A model generated the notes under the pieces. The model was not told the origin of the DNA, did not search any database, and was given only the letters and a program-made list of their open reading frames with translations. From contig WBXJ01000023.1 of assembly GCA_008933045.1 (NCBI GenBank), positions 1 to 18,832 on the forward strand: 18,832 nt of DNA, in the 5' to 3' direction. The stretch is from Verrucomicrobiota bacterium (GTDB lineage: Bacteria > Verrucomicrobiota > Verrucomicrobiia > Limisphaerales > SXQI01). Every line of letters starts with the position of its first letter. Positions within the stretch are counted from its first letter, which is position 1. The translations under genes and the position numbers were made by a program. Below, in pieces: positions 1 to 7,569 of this stretch.

Positions 1-1
1 A

Positions 2-439
2 ATGACCCTGTATATCGAGCCGACTTTCGCAGGAGACGAGATCGAATTGGAACAGAAACTGATTTTCGGAAACCGAATCGGCGAATGGATATGGGCCGTT
101 AATTTCATTCACGAGACTGAATGGGAAAAGAACCTTAATGCTACTGAAGGAAAGGCCGCTGTTACCGCAGGTCTGGCTCGATCCATTGGGAAGCGTTGGA
201 CATTGGGCCTCGAAGCCAGAGACGTCACTGCATTTCCAGAATACGAAGAAGCAAGTTATTCAGCGTTGTTCGTCGGGCCAGTGGTCAGTTATCGAAATGA
301 GAGATTCTGGGGCCTCCTTTCGGTCATGCCACAGATTTACGGAACCAATTTTGGTAATGACACCGACAACAATCCACATTTGGTGCTCAACGACCTCGAA
401 CGAGTCAACGTTCGCTTAGGTTTCGGGCTCGATTTCTAA
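2..439 (+). CDS. C-terminal part of a DUF6662-like outer-membrane beta-barrel protein (5' truncated)
   Basis: The reading frame is open from the window edge to a TAA stop and gives 145 residues, so this is probably the C-terminal part of a longer gene; the ATG at base 2 need not be the true start. The protein alternates short amphipathic strands with aromatic residues (for example EPTFAGDEIELEQKL, then WAVNFIHETEWEK, then the terminal VNVRLGFGLDF). The final residue is Phe, a common ending for outer-membrane beta-barrels. The EWEK region and the GLEARDVTAFPEY segment resemble the DUF6662 family as I remember it; no function is established for that family. It ends 3 bp before the next gene, a small c-type cytochrome, so the two are probably co-transcribed. 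The family call is from memory and moderate; the truncation is directly visible. Confidence 0.55.
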   Translation: MTLYIEPTFAGDEIELEQKLIFGNRIGEWIWAVNFIHETEWEKNLNATEGKAAVTAGLARSIGKRWTLGLEARDVTAFPEYEEASYSALFVGPVVSYRNERFWGLLSVMPQIYGTNFGNDTDNNPHLVLNDLERVNVRLGFGLDF

Positions 440-442
440 ACC

Positions 443-748
443 ATGCGTCGGCCATTCCGTCTGGCAAATATTCTCGTGTTGGGCTTGGTTCTGTCCTCCT
501 TAGGAATTCAAGCCGTCACGGCGTCGGCTGATCCAGTTTCGAAGGAAACAAGAAAACTGTATCTAGCCAAGTGCGCCAAGTGTCACAAGCTGTACCCTCC
601 CGAGAATTACTCCGTGACGGAATGGCAGGATTGGATGTTAAAGATGAAAAGGAAATCGAAGCTTAAGGACGAAGCTTACGAACGGTTGTTAGAATATACC
701 CACCGATTGCGTGAGGTCGGTTTAGAAAAAAAGAAGACAGCGCACTGA
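443..748 (+). CDS. Small exported c-type cytochrome
   Basis: This is a 101-residue protein with a basic N-terminus (MRRPFR), a hydrophobic stretch at about 8-27 ending near AVTASA, and then a single haem-binding CAKCH motif (C44, C47, H48). That is the layout of a signal peptide followed by a very small monohaem cytochrome c domain in the periplasm. Downstream of the haem site are W-D-W-M and several Met residues (region 60-70) that could supply the distal ligand, followed by a basic helical tail. It starts 3 bp after the DUF6662-like gene and probably belongs to the same transcript. Its 3' end lies 6 bp from the end of the convergent Fur-family gene. The haem attachment motif is seen directly; electron partner and pathway are unknown. 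Small haem proteins of this kind may be structural or regulatory rather than respiratory. Confidence 0.8.
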   Translation: MRRPFRLANILVLGLVLSSLGIQAVTASADPVSKETRKLYLAKCAKCHKLYPPENYSVTEWQDWMLKMKRKSKLKDEAYERLLEYTHRLREVGLEKKKTAH

Positions 749-754
749 ACGAGA

Positions 755-1243
755 TCAGTGGTCGTGGGTCGAACAGGTGTGGTTTTTGCAAGCACCCATC
801 TTTTTGAGTTCCTCGCAGTTGCCGGTGATTTGCAGTCGTTGAGAGGCAACTGAAAAGCCGAGCTTTTGACTGATCTCATTCTCGATTTTGGCGATCTTCT
901 CGCTCTCAAACTCGACAATTTTCTCACAGTCCTGACAAATGATATGGTTGTGGTTGGGATGATTCGCGTAGTTAGGATCGTAGAATTTGTAATCCTTACC
1001 GAAATCCATCTCGTGAACCATTCCGCTTTCCACCAGCAGGGGTAGCGTCCGGTAGACTGTGGCACGCGAAACGGATTTGTCCCGAGCGCGAGACCAATTG
1101 AGCAATTGTTCTGCGGTGAAGTGCTCCTCAGTGCTAAAGACCGAATCCACAATAGCCTGCCGTTGCGAAGTGATTCGCAAGTTCTTTGTCCCTAAAAACT
1201 TGAGAAACTTGTCGCGGGCACTGCTTTTGTCGGGGCCAACCAT
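755..1243 (-). CDS. fur: Fur-family metal-responsive transcriptional regulator
   Basis: From the ATG at 1243 this is 162 residues, a normal Fur size. The N-terminal winged helix carries the family signature: LRITSQRQAIVDSVF at 22-36, HFTAEQLL at 41-48 and SRATVYRTLPLLVESGMV at 59-76. The dimerisation half has a His-rich metal site (HPNHNH, 95-100) followed by CQDC (C103, C106). The C-terminus holds C143, C152 and C157 in place of the usual second CxxC pair. Family members bind Fe2+, Zn2+, Mn2+ or haem and repress or activate uptake and stress genes; which subtype this is (Fur, Zur, PerR) cannot be settled here. In-frame alternatives are ATG 1255 and TTG 1273. I prefer 1243 because a strong promoter (1251-1278) overlaps the longer versions. 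It converges on the cytochrome gene. Confidence 0.88.
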   Translation of the reverse strand: MVGPDKSSARDKFLKFLGTKNLRITSQRQAIVDSVFSTEEHFTAEQLLNWSRARDKSVSRATVYRTLPLLVESGMVHEMDFGKDYKFYDPNYANHPNHNHIICQDCEKIVEFESEKIAKIENEISQKLGFSVASQRLQITGNCEELKKMGACKNHTCSTHDH

Positions 1244-1250
1244 GGTCGTA

Positions 1251-1278
1251 ATCATAGGATGAATTTCACCCAAGTCAA
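1251..1278 (-). promoter_or_regulatory. Sigma-70-type promoter for the Fur-family gene
   Basis: On the minus strand TTGACT (1273-1278) is followed after 16 nt by TATGAT (1251-1256), five of six matches to each consensus hexamer. The predicted start of transcription, about 7 nt further on, falls at or next to the ATG at 1243. That would make the transcript leaderless or nearly so. It also argues against the upstream start codons at 1255 and 1273, which lie inside the promoter. This is a sequence-only prediction. Confidence 0.5.
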
Positions 1279-1341
1279 CGTATCGAAGGTGTTTTTAGGA
1301 TTCGGCGTGCTGGTTTAAATCTGAATTATTGGAGGTTGGGT

Positions 1342-2364
1342 TTACTCTCGGGGATTGAAATTGGATGTCTCGGCTAGTTTTTCCCATAATTCCCGTTGGC
1401 TAGGTTCGGTTTGTGTAGGAATGACGATATGCGCATCGACGATCAAATCTCCGTGTTGCCCTTCGCGAGTGGCTAACCCCTTGTTTCTCACCCTTAATTT
1501 TTGACCGTTTTGAGTTCCTGCCGGGAGGCGAATATTCACGGGTTTCTCCAAGGTTGGCACACTGATGTTGCCACCCAGCACGGCTTCCCAAGGCGCGATT
1601 TCCAAGGTGTGATACAAGTCATCCCCGCGAGCCTCGAACTCCGGATGTTTAGCAAACCGGACGAGGAGGTAAAGATCCCCCGCTTTTCCACCCTGACTCC
1701 CAGGTTCACCTTGGCCGGTGAGGCGGAGTTTTTGGCCTTCGCGCACACCAGCCGATATTTTGACTTTATGTGAGACAGTCTGTTCGGTTGCTCCTGATCC
1801 TCCGCAAACTGAGCACGCACTGGGGCCTACAACGCGTTTGCCTTGGCATTTCGAGCAAGCGATCATCCTTCTCAACGTCACCTGTCTAATGGAGTCGCGA
1901 GAAGCTTCTTCCAAAGTGATCAAAATCTCCGCTTCAACATCCTGACCTTGGGCTGAAAAGTCAGTCTGACCATTATGGGCTGAACCCGATCGGCCACCCC
2001 GGTTCGAGTTAAACAGTTGCTCGAAGAATTCACTGAAACTAGCCCCACCGAATTCAGAACCCACGTCAGGAGATTGACTTGAGTGCGGCCTCCGTCCTGC
2101 TCGGGAACCTGTGCCACGAGATTCTGCTCCAGGTTGGTTCCAGTTGGAGCCGAGGGCGTCGTATTTGCCGCGTTTAAGCGGATCCCCTAAAACCTCGTAG
2201 GCTTCGTTGATTTCTTTGAATTTGTCCTCAGTTCCGACCTTGTTCTTGGCGACATCGGGATGATAGACACGGGCTAATTTGCGAAACGATTTGCGGATCT
2301 CATCCTCGGTGGCAGTCTTGGCCACGTTCAGAGTTCGGTAATAGTCCTTGTACTCCAGAGCCAT
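1342..2364 (-). CDS. DnaJ/CbpA-like J-domain co-chaperone with a reduced zinc finger
   Basis: This is a 340-residue Hsp40-type protein. The J domain spans about 6-70 with the HPD motif at 35-37, which stimulates DnaK ATPase. A Gly/Ser-rich linker follows (72-135), then the two C-terminal substrate-binding beta domains (about 140-325; note AGVREGQKLRLTGQGEPG and LPAGTQNGQKLRVRNKG). Between them is a shortened cysteine module with only two CxxC motifs (C170/C173 and C184/C187, the latter as CSVCGGSG). Canonical DnaJ has four such motifs; CbpA has none. The protein is therefore intermediate between class A and class B Hsp40s. It starts 32 bp after the htrA stop on the same strand, which suggests a shared transcript for periplasmic and cytoplasmic protein quality control. 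I leave the symbol open because dnaJ and cbpA are both possible. Confidence 0.9.
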   Translation of the reverse strand: MALEYKDYYRTLNVAKTATEDEIRKSFRKLARVYHPDVAKNKVGTEDKFKEINEAYEVLGDPLKRGKYDALGSNWNQPGAESRGTGSRAGRRPHSSQSPDVGSEFGGASFSEFFEQLFNSNRGGRSGSAHNGQTDFSAQGQDVEAEILITLEEASRDSIRQVTLRRMIACSKCQGKRVVGPSACSVCGGSGATEQTVSHKVKISAGVREGQKLRLTGQGEPGSQGGKAGDLYLLVRFAKHPEFEARGDDLYHTLEIAPWEAVLGGNISVPTLEKPVNIRLPAGTQNGQKLRVRNKGLATREGQHGDLIVDAHIVIPTQTEPSQRELWEKLAETSNFNPRE

Positions 2365-2396
2365 AGGAGCTTGGTTAATTTCGGATCAGTGTGAGA

Positions 2397-3947
2397 TTAC
2401 TTTTCTGTCTTTTTGTTTTCGATCAAAACAATCCGGGTTCCTTGTCGAGTCCATACTCGCGCCATGGTTTGGGAACCTTTGGCTCGAGCACTTTGTTTAA
2501 TTGCATCCTCGGCATTTGTGACTAACTTGCGGTCGAGTTCCAGAATAACTTGCCCTGGGCGGATTCCGGCTTTCCATGAAGTCGAGTCCTCGTTCACATC
2601 GGTGACCAACGCCCCCTTGATGTCCGAGGGGATCCCGAGATCTCTGCGATCTTGAGCGCTGATATCGCCGACCTCCACCCCGTCGAGCGAATCGGGTTTC
2701 TCGATCTCCTTTTCGATAATCTCCTTGGTTTCCTCTCTCGTGATTTCTCTGGCTCCTAATTCAGCAAGTTTGACTTTAATGTCGGTTTCCTTGGCATCGC
2801 GAATCACCTTCAACACAACGGTTGTTCCGGGTGATGTTTGGGAGATGATAAGGCGAAGGTGCCGGTCATCGGTAACTTTTTTTCCACTGACTTCCGTAAT
2901 CACGTCATAAGGTTTGAGACCTGCTTCTTCTGCGGGTGATTTAGGGGAAACTTCGGTAATGATCGCTCCGGTCTGGTCTTTGAGTTTGAAATATTTCGCC
3001 TGTTCCGCAGTAATGCGATCAGGTTTTACACCCAGAAGACCCCGAGCAACTTTGCCGGTGCTCGCCAATCGCTCAATGACACCCCGAGCCATGTTGATGG
3101 GAACCGCAAAGCCAACGCCTTGATTGCCCCCAGTTCTACTGAGGATGGCGGTGTTGATTCCGATCAATCGACCTTCCGTATCCACCAACGCCCCTCCCGA
3201 ACTGCCCGGATTGATCGAAGCATCCGTTTGGATGAAATCTTCGTAGGCCGTAATCCCCAAGTCTCCGCGACCGATCGCGCTGATGATTCCCATCGTCACT
3301 GTTTGGCCAATTCCAAACGGATTGCCGATCGCTAAAACAATATCGCCTACTTCGAGGTGATCGCTATTCCCGAGAGTTAATGCGGGCAAATCTGTCGCCT
3401 CGATTTTAAGGACAGCCGAATCTGTCGGAGCATCGGTTCCCACTACCTTGGCTTTGAATTCACGACCGCCCTGAAGAACTACCTGAATTTCATCAGCCCC
3501 ATCGACTACATGATTGTTCGTCATGATGTAGCCGTCGGCGGTGACGATGACTCCGGAACCGAGGCTCTGTTCTGGGCGAGTGCGGTTGTTCTTACGACCT
3601 CCACGGCCAGGGTTTTCCTCAGCCTCCTCCTCCTCGGGATTTTGGCCAAAAAACCGACGGAAAAGTGGGTCATTATAAAGCGGATTTCCCCGCGAGTTGG
3701 GATTCGACCTGACCATCTTGGTGCTGTAAATGTTCACGACGCTCGGCGAGGTCTTTTTGATCACCGGCGCGAAACTGGTCATTTTCGAGCCTTCCTTTGA
3801 AACAGGTTGGCTCTCGACCTTGAGTTTCAAGGGCGGATTATTGGTCGTTTTGGCTTGGACAGGGTTGGTAAAAATAGTTCCCAGTGCCAGCACGGCAACC
3901 AGACTCCAACCGATCCGACTCGTTGTTAATCGTCTCATAATTTTCAC
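2397..3947 (-). CDS. degP: DegP/HtrA family periplasmic serine protease (Do-type)
   Basis: This 516-residue exported protease has a signal peptide (hydrophobic 13-28, cleavage near PVQA at 29-32). The trypsin-like domain follows with the full catalytic triad: H146 in TNNHVVDG, D176 in TDSAVL and S250 in NPGSSGGAL. Two PDZ domains follow at about 305-395 and 430-510, giving the usual DegP/DegQ architecture. An acidic run (EEEEAEE, 105-111) next to a basic Gly/Arg-rich segment sits in the LA-loop region. It degrades or refolds misfolded envelope proteins. The start is GTG at 3947: a purine-rich AGAGGG lies 8 nt upstream, whereas the alternative ATG at 3938 would be too far from it. It precedes the DnaJ-like gene, with its own promoter candidate at 3962-3990 and a terminator separating it from sodA upstream. 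Confidence 0.95.
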   Translation of the reverse strand: MKIMRRLTTSRIGWSLVAVLALGTIFTNPVQAKTTNNPPLKLKVESQPVSKEGSKMTSFAPVIKKTSPSVVNIYSTKMVRSNPNSRGNPLYNDPLFRRFFGQNPEEEEAEENPGRGGRKNNRTRPEQSLGSGVIVTADGYIMTNNHVVDGADEIQVVLQGGREFKAKVVGTDAPTDSAVLKIEATDLPALTLGNSDHLEVGDIVLAIGNPFGIGQTVTMGIISAIGRGDLGITAYEDFIQTDASINPGSSGGALVDTEGRLIGINTAILSRTGGNQGVGFAVPINMARGVIERLASTGKVARGLLGVKPDRITAEQAKYFKLKDQTGAIITEVSPKSPAEEAGLKPYDVITEVSGKKVTDDRHLRLIISQTSPGTTVVLKVIRDAKETDIKVKLAELGAREITREETKEIIEKEIEKPDSLDGVEVGDISAQDRRDLGIPSDIKGALVTDVNEDSTSWKAGIRPGQVILELDRKLVTNAEDAIKQSARAKGSQTMARVWTRQGTRIVLIENKKTEK

Positions 3948-3961
3948 ACGAACTTCCCTCT

Positions 3962-3990
3962 CAAAATCGTTTCTTTAAAGGATTTGTCAA
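3962..3990 (-). promoter_or_regulatory. Candidate promoter of the htrA/degP gene
   Basis: On the minus strand a perfect TTGACA (3985-3990) is followed after 17 nt by ATTTTG (3962-3967), a poor -10 match. The position, 15-43 bp upstream of the GTG start and downstream of the sodA terminator, fits a promoter for the htrA-dnaJ pair. The weak -10 may mean activation by a stress regulator or use of another sigma factor. Confidence 0.35.
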
Positions 3991-4018
3991 CCGTTTGATC
4001 CAAAATACTCGATGATGC

Positions 4019-4046
4019 AAAAAAGGCACGCCACAAAGGCGTGCCT
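4019..4046 (-). terminator. Intrinsic terminator downstream of sodA
   Basis: The plus strand reads AAAAAA followed by a perfect 9-bp inverted repeat, aggcacgcc (4024-4032) and ggcgtgcct (4038-4046), with a 5-nt loop acaaa. On the minus strand this is a GC-rich hairpin followed by a T run, lying 24 bp after the superoxide dismutase stop codon. It separates sodA transcription from the htrA promoter. Confidence 0.85.
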
Positions 4047-4069
4047 CCATACATCGTTATTGGAGATGG

Positions 4070-4693
4070 TCAACGACCGTATGCCCGAGGGTGTTCGAAA
4101 TTCGCTGTAACCGCTGTCCAGTTCACGACATTCCAAAAGGCCTTGAGATAGTCGGGGCGACGATTTTGGTATTTTAAGTAATAGGCATGTTCCCAGACAT
4201 CGCAGCCTAGGATCGGCGTATTTCCGTCCATGATCGGGCTATCTTGATTTGGCGTCGATGTGACCTCTAGCTTGCCTTGTTTGTTGATGATCAACCAAGC
4301 CCAACCACTGCCGAATCGGGTGGCACCGGCGGCTTCAAATTTTTCCTTAAAAATATCAAACGATCCGAAGGTCGCAGTGATTTCATCCCCAAGCCGCCCG
4401 CTCGGGATGCCTCCAGCATTGGGGCCAATAATTCTCCAGAACAAACTGTGGTTCGCATGACCCCCACCGTTGTTTCGAACCACATTTCGCACGTCGGCAG
4501 GAACCGCGTCTAGATTGCTGATTAGTTGTTCGACGGTCAGACTTTCGAGCTCCGGTTTTCCGGCGATGACCTTGTTGACGTTAGTGATGTAAGCGTTGTG
4601 ATGCTTCCCATGATGGATTTCCATCGTCTGGGTATCAATGTGAGGTTCGAGCGAATCCTTCGCGTAGGGAAGGGGTGGAAGTTCGTAAGCCAT
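4070..4693 (-). CDS. sodA: Superoxide dismutase, Mn-type of the Fe/Mn family
   Basis: This 207-residue protein converts superoxide to oxygen and peroxide. The metal ligands are visible: H27 (in MEIHHGKHH), H82 (ANHSLFW), D165 and H169 (DVWEHAYY). GGGHANH at 76-82 and Q150 in NQDSP are the Mn-type hallmarks; Fe-type enzymes carry the active-site Gln in the N-terminal half instead. No signal peptide is present, so it should be cytoplasmic. The frame stays open upstream to 4822, but the added 43 residues do not resemble the family and the ATG at 4693 gives the standard MAYELPPLPY start. No clear Shine-Dalgarno sequence precedes it. It follows msrA on the same strand with a 112-bp gap and ends at a strong intrinsic terminator. 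Confidence 0.95.
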   Translation of the reverse strand: MAYELPPLPYAKDSLEPHIDTQTMEIHHGKHHNAYITNVNKVIAGKPELESLTVEQLISNLDAVPADVRNVVRNNGGGHANHSLFWRIIGPNAGGIPSGRLGDEITATFGSFDIFKEKFEAAGATRFGSGWAWLIINKQGKLEVTSTPNQDSPIMDGNTPILGCDVWEHAYYLKYQNRRPDYLKAFWNVVNWTAVTANFEHPRAYGR

Positions 4694-4805
4694 AAGTTGT
4701 TTTTTTGTTGAGTAATCGTTGAGTTTAAAAGTTATCTCCTTGGCCAACAGGCTGCAAAGAATCCTTCGACACACTAAGCGAGAATTTCGGACTGCACAAG
4801 CGGCC

Positions 4806-5450
4806 CTACTCTTTAAGGCCAAGTTTCTTGAGCTTCGGTGCGATCACCATCTTGCAGTATCCGTTCTTGTTTTTATTCTGAGCGTAATAGTTATGGTGGT
4901 AATCCTCGGCGACGTAAAACTCGGAGGTTGGGGTGATCTCCGTGACGATCGGGCTGCTAAATTCCTTCGCGGCGTCCAGCTTCGATTTTTGCGCGATCTT
5001 CAACTGTTCAGCATTTTCATAATAAATAGCTGACCGATATTGCGTCCCAGAATCTGCCCCCTGCCGATTCAACGTGGTGGGATCATGCGCATGCCAGAAG
5101 ATCGCCAAAATCTTGGCCAAATCAGTTTTCTTGGGATCAAAAATTACCCGTGCGACTTCAGCGTGACCCGTGGTGCCCTCGCAGACTGCTTTGTAAGTTG
5201 GATTCTTGAGGTGCCCTCCGATATAGCCTGGAGTCACTGCAATGACGCCTGGAATTTGTTGAAAAACAGCTTCGGTACACCAGAAACAACCCGCTCCTAA
5301 TGTAATGGTTTGAGACCCCTCAGGAATATTTGGCATAGGATTCGTTTTAGTTTTCGGAGAACTGGCTGTCGGCGTCTGCGCCTGATTTGTGAAACAAAGA
5401 AACGTTAAAAGTAATAACCTCAGCAAAGTGCGGCATCGTTTAATCATCAT
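4806..5450 (-). CDS. msrA: Peptide-methionine (S)-S-oxide reductase MsrA, exported
   Basis: This is a 214-residue protein that repairs oxidised methionine (S-epimer). The catalytic Cys is C55 in GAGCFWC. Other family landmarks are GGHLKNPTY (78-86), GTTGHAEV (92-99), FWHAHDPTT (118-126), DSGTQYRS (133-140) and a resolving-type Cys near the end (C199 in NGYCKM). It has an N-terminal extension with a basic start and a Leu-rich hydrophobic segment (9-20) ending near TNQAQ, consistent with a Sec signal peptide and a periplasmic enzyme. Two Met codons occur at the start (5450 and 5447). It lies between uppS (54 bp upstream) and sodA (112 bp downstream), all on the minus strand. Pairing with sodA suggests a shared oxidative-stress role. 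No separate MsrB is encoded nearby. Confidence 0.95.
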   Translation of the reverse strand: MMIKRCRTLLRLLLLTFLCFTNQAQTPTASSPKTKTNPMPNIPEGSQTITLGAGCFWCTEAVFQQIPGVIAVTPGYIGGHLKNPTYKAVCEGTTGHAEVARVIFDPKKTDLAKILAIFWHAHDPTTLNRQGADSGTQYRSAIYYENAEQLKIAQKSKLDAAKEFSSPIVTEITPTSEFYVAEDYHHNYYAQNKNKNGYCKMVIAPKLKKLGLKE

Positions 5451-5504
5451 CCATCCAACCTAGCTCAAAAAACCGATTCTGACAATTGTGGGCTTTTTGT
5501 TTCG

Positions 5505-6236
5505 CTAAACGCTACCAAATCGGCGATGGCGTCGCGTGTATTCTTCCAGAGCGATATAAAGGTGCTGCTTGCGAAAATCTGGCCAAAAAGTCGGAGTCAC
5601 TACCAGTTCAGTATACGAGATTTGCCAGAGCAAAAAATTACTGACGCGCATCTCGCCGCTGGTGCGGATCAGCAAATCTGGGTCGGGGATATTGCGGGTA
5701 TACAAATGCTGACTCAACATTTGTTCGTTAATTTCTGCTGCCTCCAATTTTCCAGCCTTCACCTGTTCCGCCAAGCTCCGAGCGGCTTCCACCAGTTCCG
5801 TGCGGCCTCCGTAGCTCAAGGCTAGAACCAAGGTCAGTCCATTGTTTTTAGACAAAGCAGCCTTAGTTTTTTCAAGTTGCTCCTGCACAAATTCAGGCAG
5901 GCGATAGATTTGCCCAATTGCCTCCAACTTGACGTTGCTCCGGTTCAGCTCACCGATCTCGTTTTTTAGGAAACGAGCGAGGTATTTCATTAGGGTATCG
6001 ACCTCAATCTTGGGCCGGTTCCAGTTCTCGATCGAAAAAGCGTAGAGCGTGAGGTATTTGATGCCTAATTCACCACAAGCGCGAACGATGGCACGCACGG
6101 ATTCCACCCCGTTCCGATGACCCTCCACTCGTGGTAAATGGCGTTCCTTAGCCCAACGGCCGTTGCCATCCATGATCACCGCCACGTGCGTGGGGAGATT
6201 GGCTAGCGCTGCGGCACTCAGATGGGCTGCGGTCAT
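5505..6236 (-). CDS. uppS: Isoprenyl transferase, undecaprenyl diphosphate synthase UppS
   Basis: This 243-residue cis-prenyltransferase condenses isopentenyl diphosphate units onto farnesyl diphosphate to give the C55 lipid carrier for peptidoglycan and other envelope polymers. Signatures are HVAVIMDGNGRWAK at 17-30 with catalytic D23, the EGH segment at about 38-40, YAFSIENWNRP, the LSYGGRTE motif and the C-terminal RTSGEMRVSNFLLWQ with a downstream WPDF. Length and motif order are normal for the family. It is cytoplasmic or peripheral at the inner face of the membrane. The ATG at 6236 lies 41 bp after the purA stop on the same strand, so it is likely downstream in the purA transcript, with msrA 54 bp further on. 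No start-site ambiguity affects the conserved part. Confidence 0.96.
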   Translation of the reverse strand: MTAAHLSAAALANLPTHVAVIMDGNGRWAKERHLPRVEGHRNGVESVRAIVRACGELGIKYLTLYAFSIENWNRPKIEVDTLMKYLARFLKNEIGELNRSNVKLEAIGQIYRLPEFVQEQLEKTKAALSKNNGLTLVLALSYGGRTELVEAARSLAEQVKAGKLEAAEINEQMLSQHLYTRNIPDPDLLIRTSGEMRVSNFLLWQISYTELVVTPTFWPDFRKQHLYIALEEYTRRHRRFGSV

Positions 6237-6277
6237 GACACGGGTTGATCAAAATCCCCTCTAACGAGAGGCGCCGA

Positions 6278-7546
6278 TTAAACAAAAATCGTCTGTTCGC
6301 GAGCTGGCCCGACGGAGGCAATAGCGATTTTGGCCCCCGTCAAATCACAAATCACCTTCAAATAGGCTCGCGTTTTTTGTGGCAATTTCTTCCACGTTGT
6401 GATGCCCGTGGTTGGGGTTTGCCAACCAGGAAATTCTTCGTATACCGGCACACAATCACTAAAGGACTCAATGTCGTTGGGGATATAATCAAACTTCTGA
6501 TCCCCACAGCGATAACCTGTGCAGACCTTGATGGTCGCAAGGCTGTCGAGGCCGTCGATATTGGTTACGGCGAGTTCGTCGATACCGTTCACCATGGTCG
6601 CGTGGCGGGTGGCGACTGCGTCGAACCATCCACATCGGCGAGCGCGGCCTGTTGTCGAACCAAACTCACGTCCCATCCCGTGCAACATGTCGGCGATCTC
6701 CGCGTTTTCCGTCGGCAACGGACCTTCGCCCACCCGTGTCGTGTAAGCCTTCATCACCCCCACAACGCGGTCCATGCGATTGGGGGCGACCCCCGAACCT
6801 GTGCAGGCTCCCCCAGCCGTTGTGTTTGACGAAGTAACGAAGGGATAAGTGCCGTGATCAATATCGAGAAATGTTCCTTGGGCACCCTCAAAAAGGATGT
6901 TTGCTTTGCGCTGCGTGGCTTCGTGAAGCAAGGTCACAGTGTTCCGCACGTAGGGTTTCAAGGCATCCCCCGCAGCGCGATAGGCGTCGTGGACTTTTTT
7001 GTAGGAGAGACCTTTCGCACCCAACGCACGCAGAACCTCATTGTTCTCCTTAATCCGAACCTTGAGCTTCGCCGCAAATCGTTCGGGGTGGATCAAGTCG
7101 ATGATGCGTAACCCAGTGCGAGCAGCCTTATCCCCATAGGCAGGACCAATCCCACGCTTGGTAGTTCCGATTTTGTGCTTACCCTTTCGAGCCTCGCGCA
7201 ACTCATCCAGTTCGCGGTGATACGGGAAGACGACATGCGCCGTTTCACTGACAAAAAGGCTGCCGTTGGTTTGAACCCCTAGCTTAGTCAAACCCTTGAT
7301 CTCACCCATCAAGGACACGGGATCGATCACCACGCCATTGCCAATGACGCAGGTTTTTCCGGGGCGAAGAATCCCCGAAGGCACCAAGTGGAGCACATAT
7401 TTCTGGGGGCCAATATAAACCGTGTGCCCGGCATTATTGCCGCCCTGAGTCCGGACGACAATGTCGGCCCGCTCCGTTAACACATCAATTATTTTCCCCT
7501 TACCCTCGTCACCCCACTGTGCTCCCACCAAAATTGTGTTGGCCAT
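6278..7546 (-). CDS. purA: Adenylosuccinate synthetase PurA
   Basis: This 422-residue enzyme catalyses the GTP-dependent joining of IMP and aspartate, the first committed step to AMP. The N-terminus MANTILVGAQWGDEGKGK carries the GTP-binding glycine-rich loop with catalytic D13, and H41 is in NNAGHTV. Further landmarks are VCGDQ-like and YEEFPGW segments and the GTTKRGIGPAYGDKAAR stretch. ATG 7546 gives the standard family start. The frame is also open to GTG 7597, but the extra 17 residues would be encoded across a terminator-like hairpin and do not match the family. No Shine-Dalgarno sequence is evident at 7546. The gene heads the purA-uppS-msrA-sodA minus-strand run and is divergent from the MscS-type gene. 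A promoter and possible attenuator occupy its leader. Confidence 0.96.
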   Translation of the reverse strand: MANTILVGAQWGDEGKGKIIDVLTERADIVVRTQGGNNAGHTVYIGPQKYVLHLVPSGILRPGKTCVIGNGVVIDPVSLMGEIKGLTKLGVQTNGSLFVSETAHVVFPYHRELDELREARKGKHKIGTTKRGIGPAYGDKAARTGLRIIDLIHPERFAAKLKVRIKENNEVLRALGAKGLSYKKVHDAYRAAGDALKPYVRNTVTLLHEATQRKANILFEGAQGTFLDIDHGTYPFVTSSNTTAGGACTGSGVAPNRMDRVVGVMKAYTTRVGEGPLPTENAEIADMLHGMGREFGSTTGRARRCGWFDAVATRHATMVNGIDELAVTNIDGLDSLATIKVCTGYRCGDQKFDYIPNDIESFSDCVPVYEEFPGWQTPTTGITTWKKLPQKTRAYLKVICDLTGAKIAIASVGPAREQTIFV

Positions 7547-7569
7547 ATCGATCGCTGCGTCTAGACAAT

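Noticed and set aside
4725..4780. sodA promoter with TTGCAG and TAACTT
   Set aside because: Only three of six matches in each hexamer; co-transcription with msrA cannot be excluded.
4694..4822. N-terminal extension of superoxide dismutase by 43 residues
   Set aside because: The extension has no family similarity and is not a usual signal peptide; ATG 4693 gives the standard N-terminus.
5461..5504. Terminator between uppS and msrA
   Set aside because: A T run is present on the minus strand but the candidate stem is weak and interrupted.
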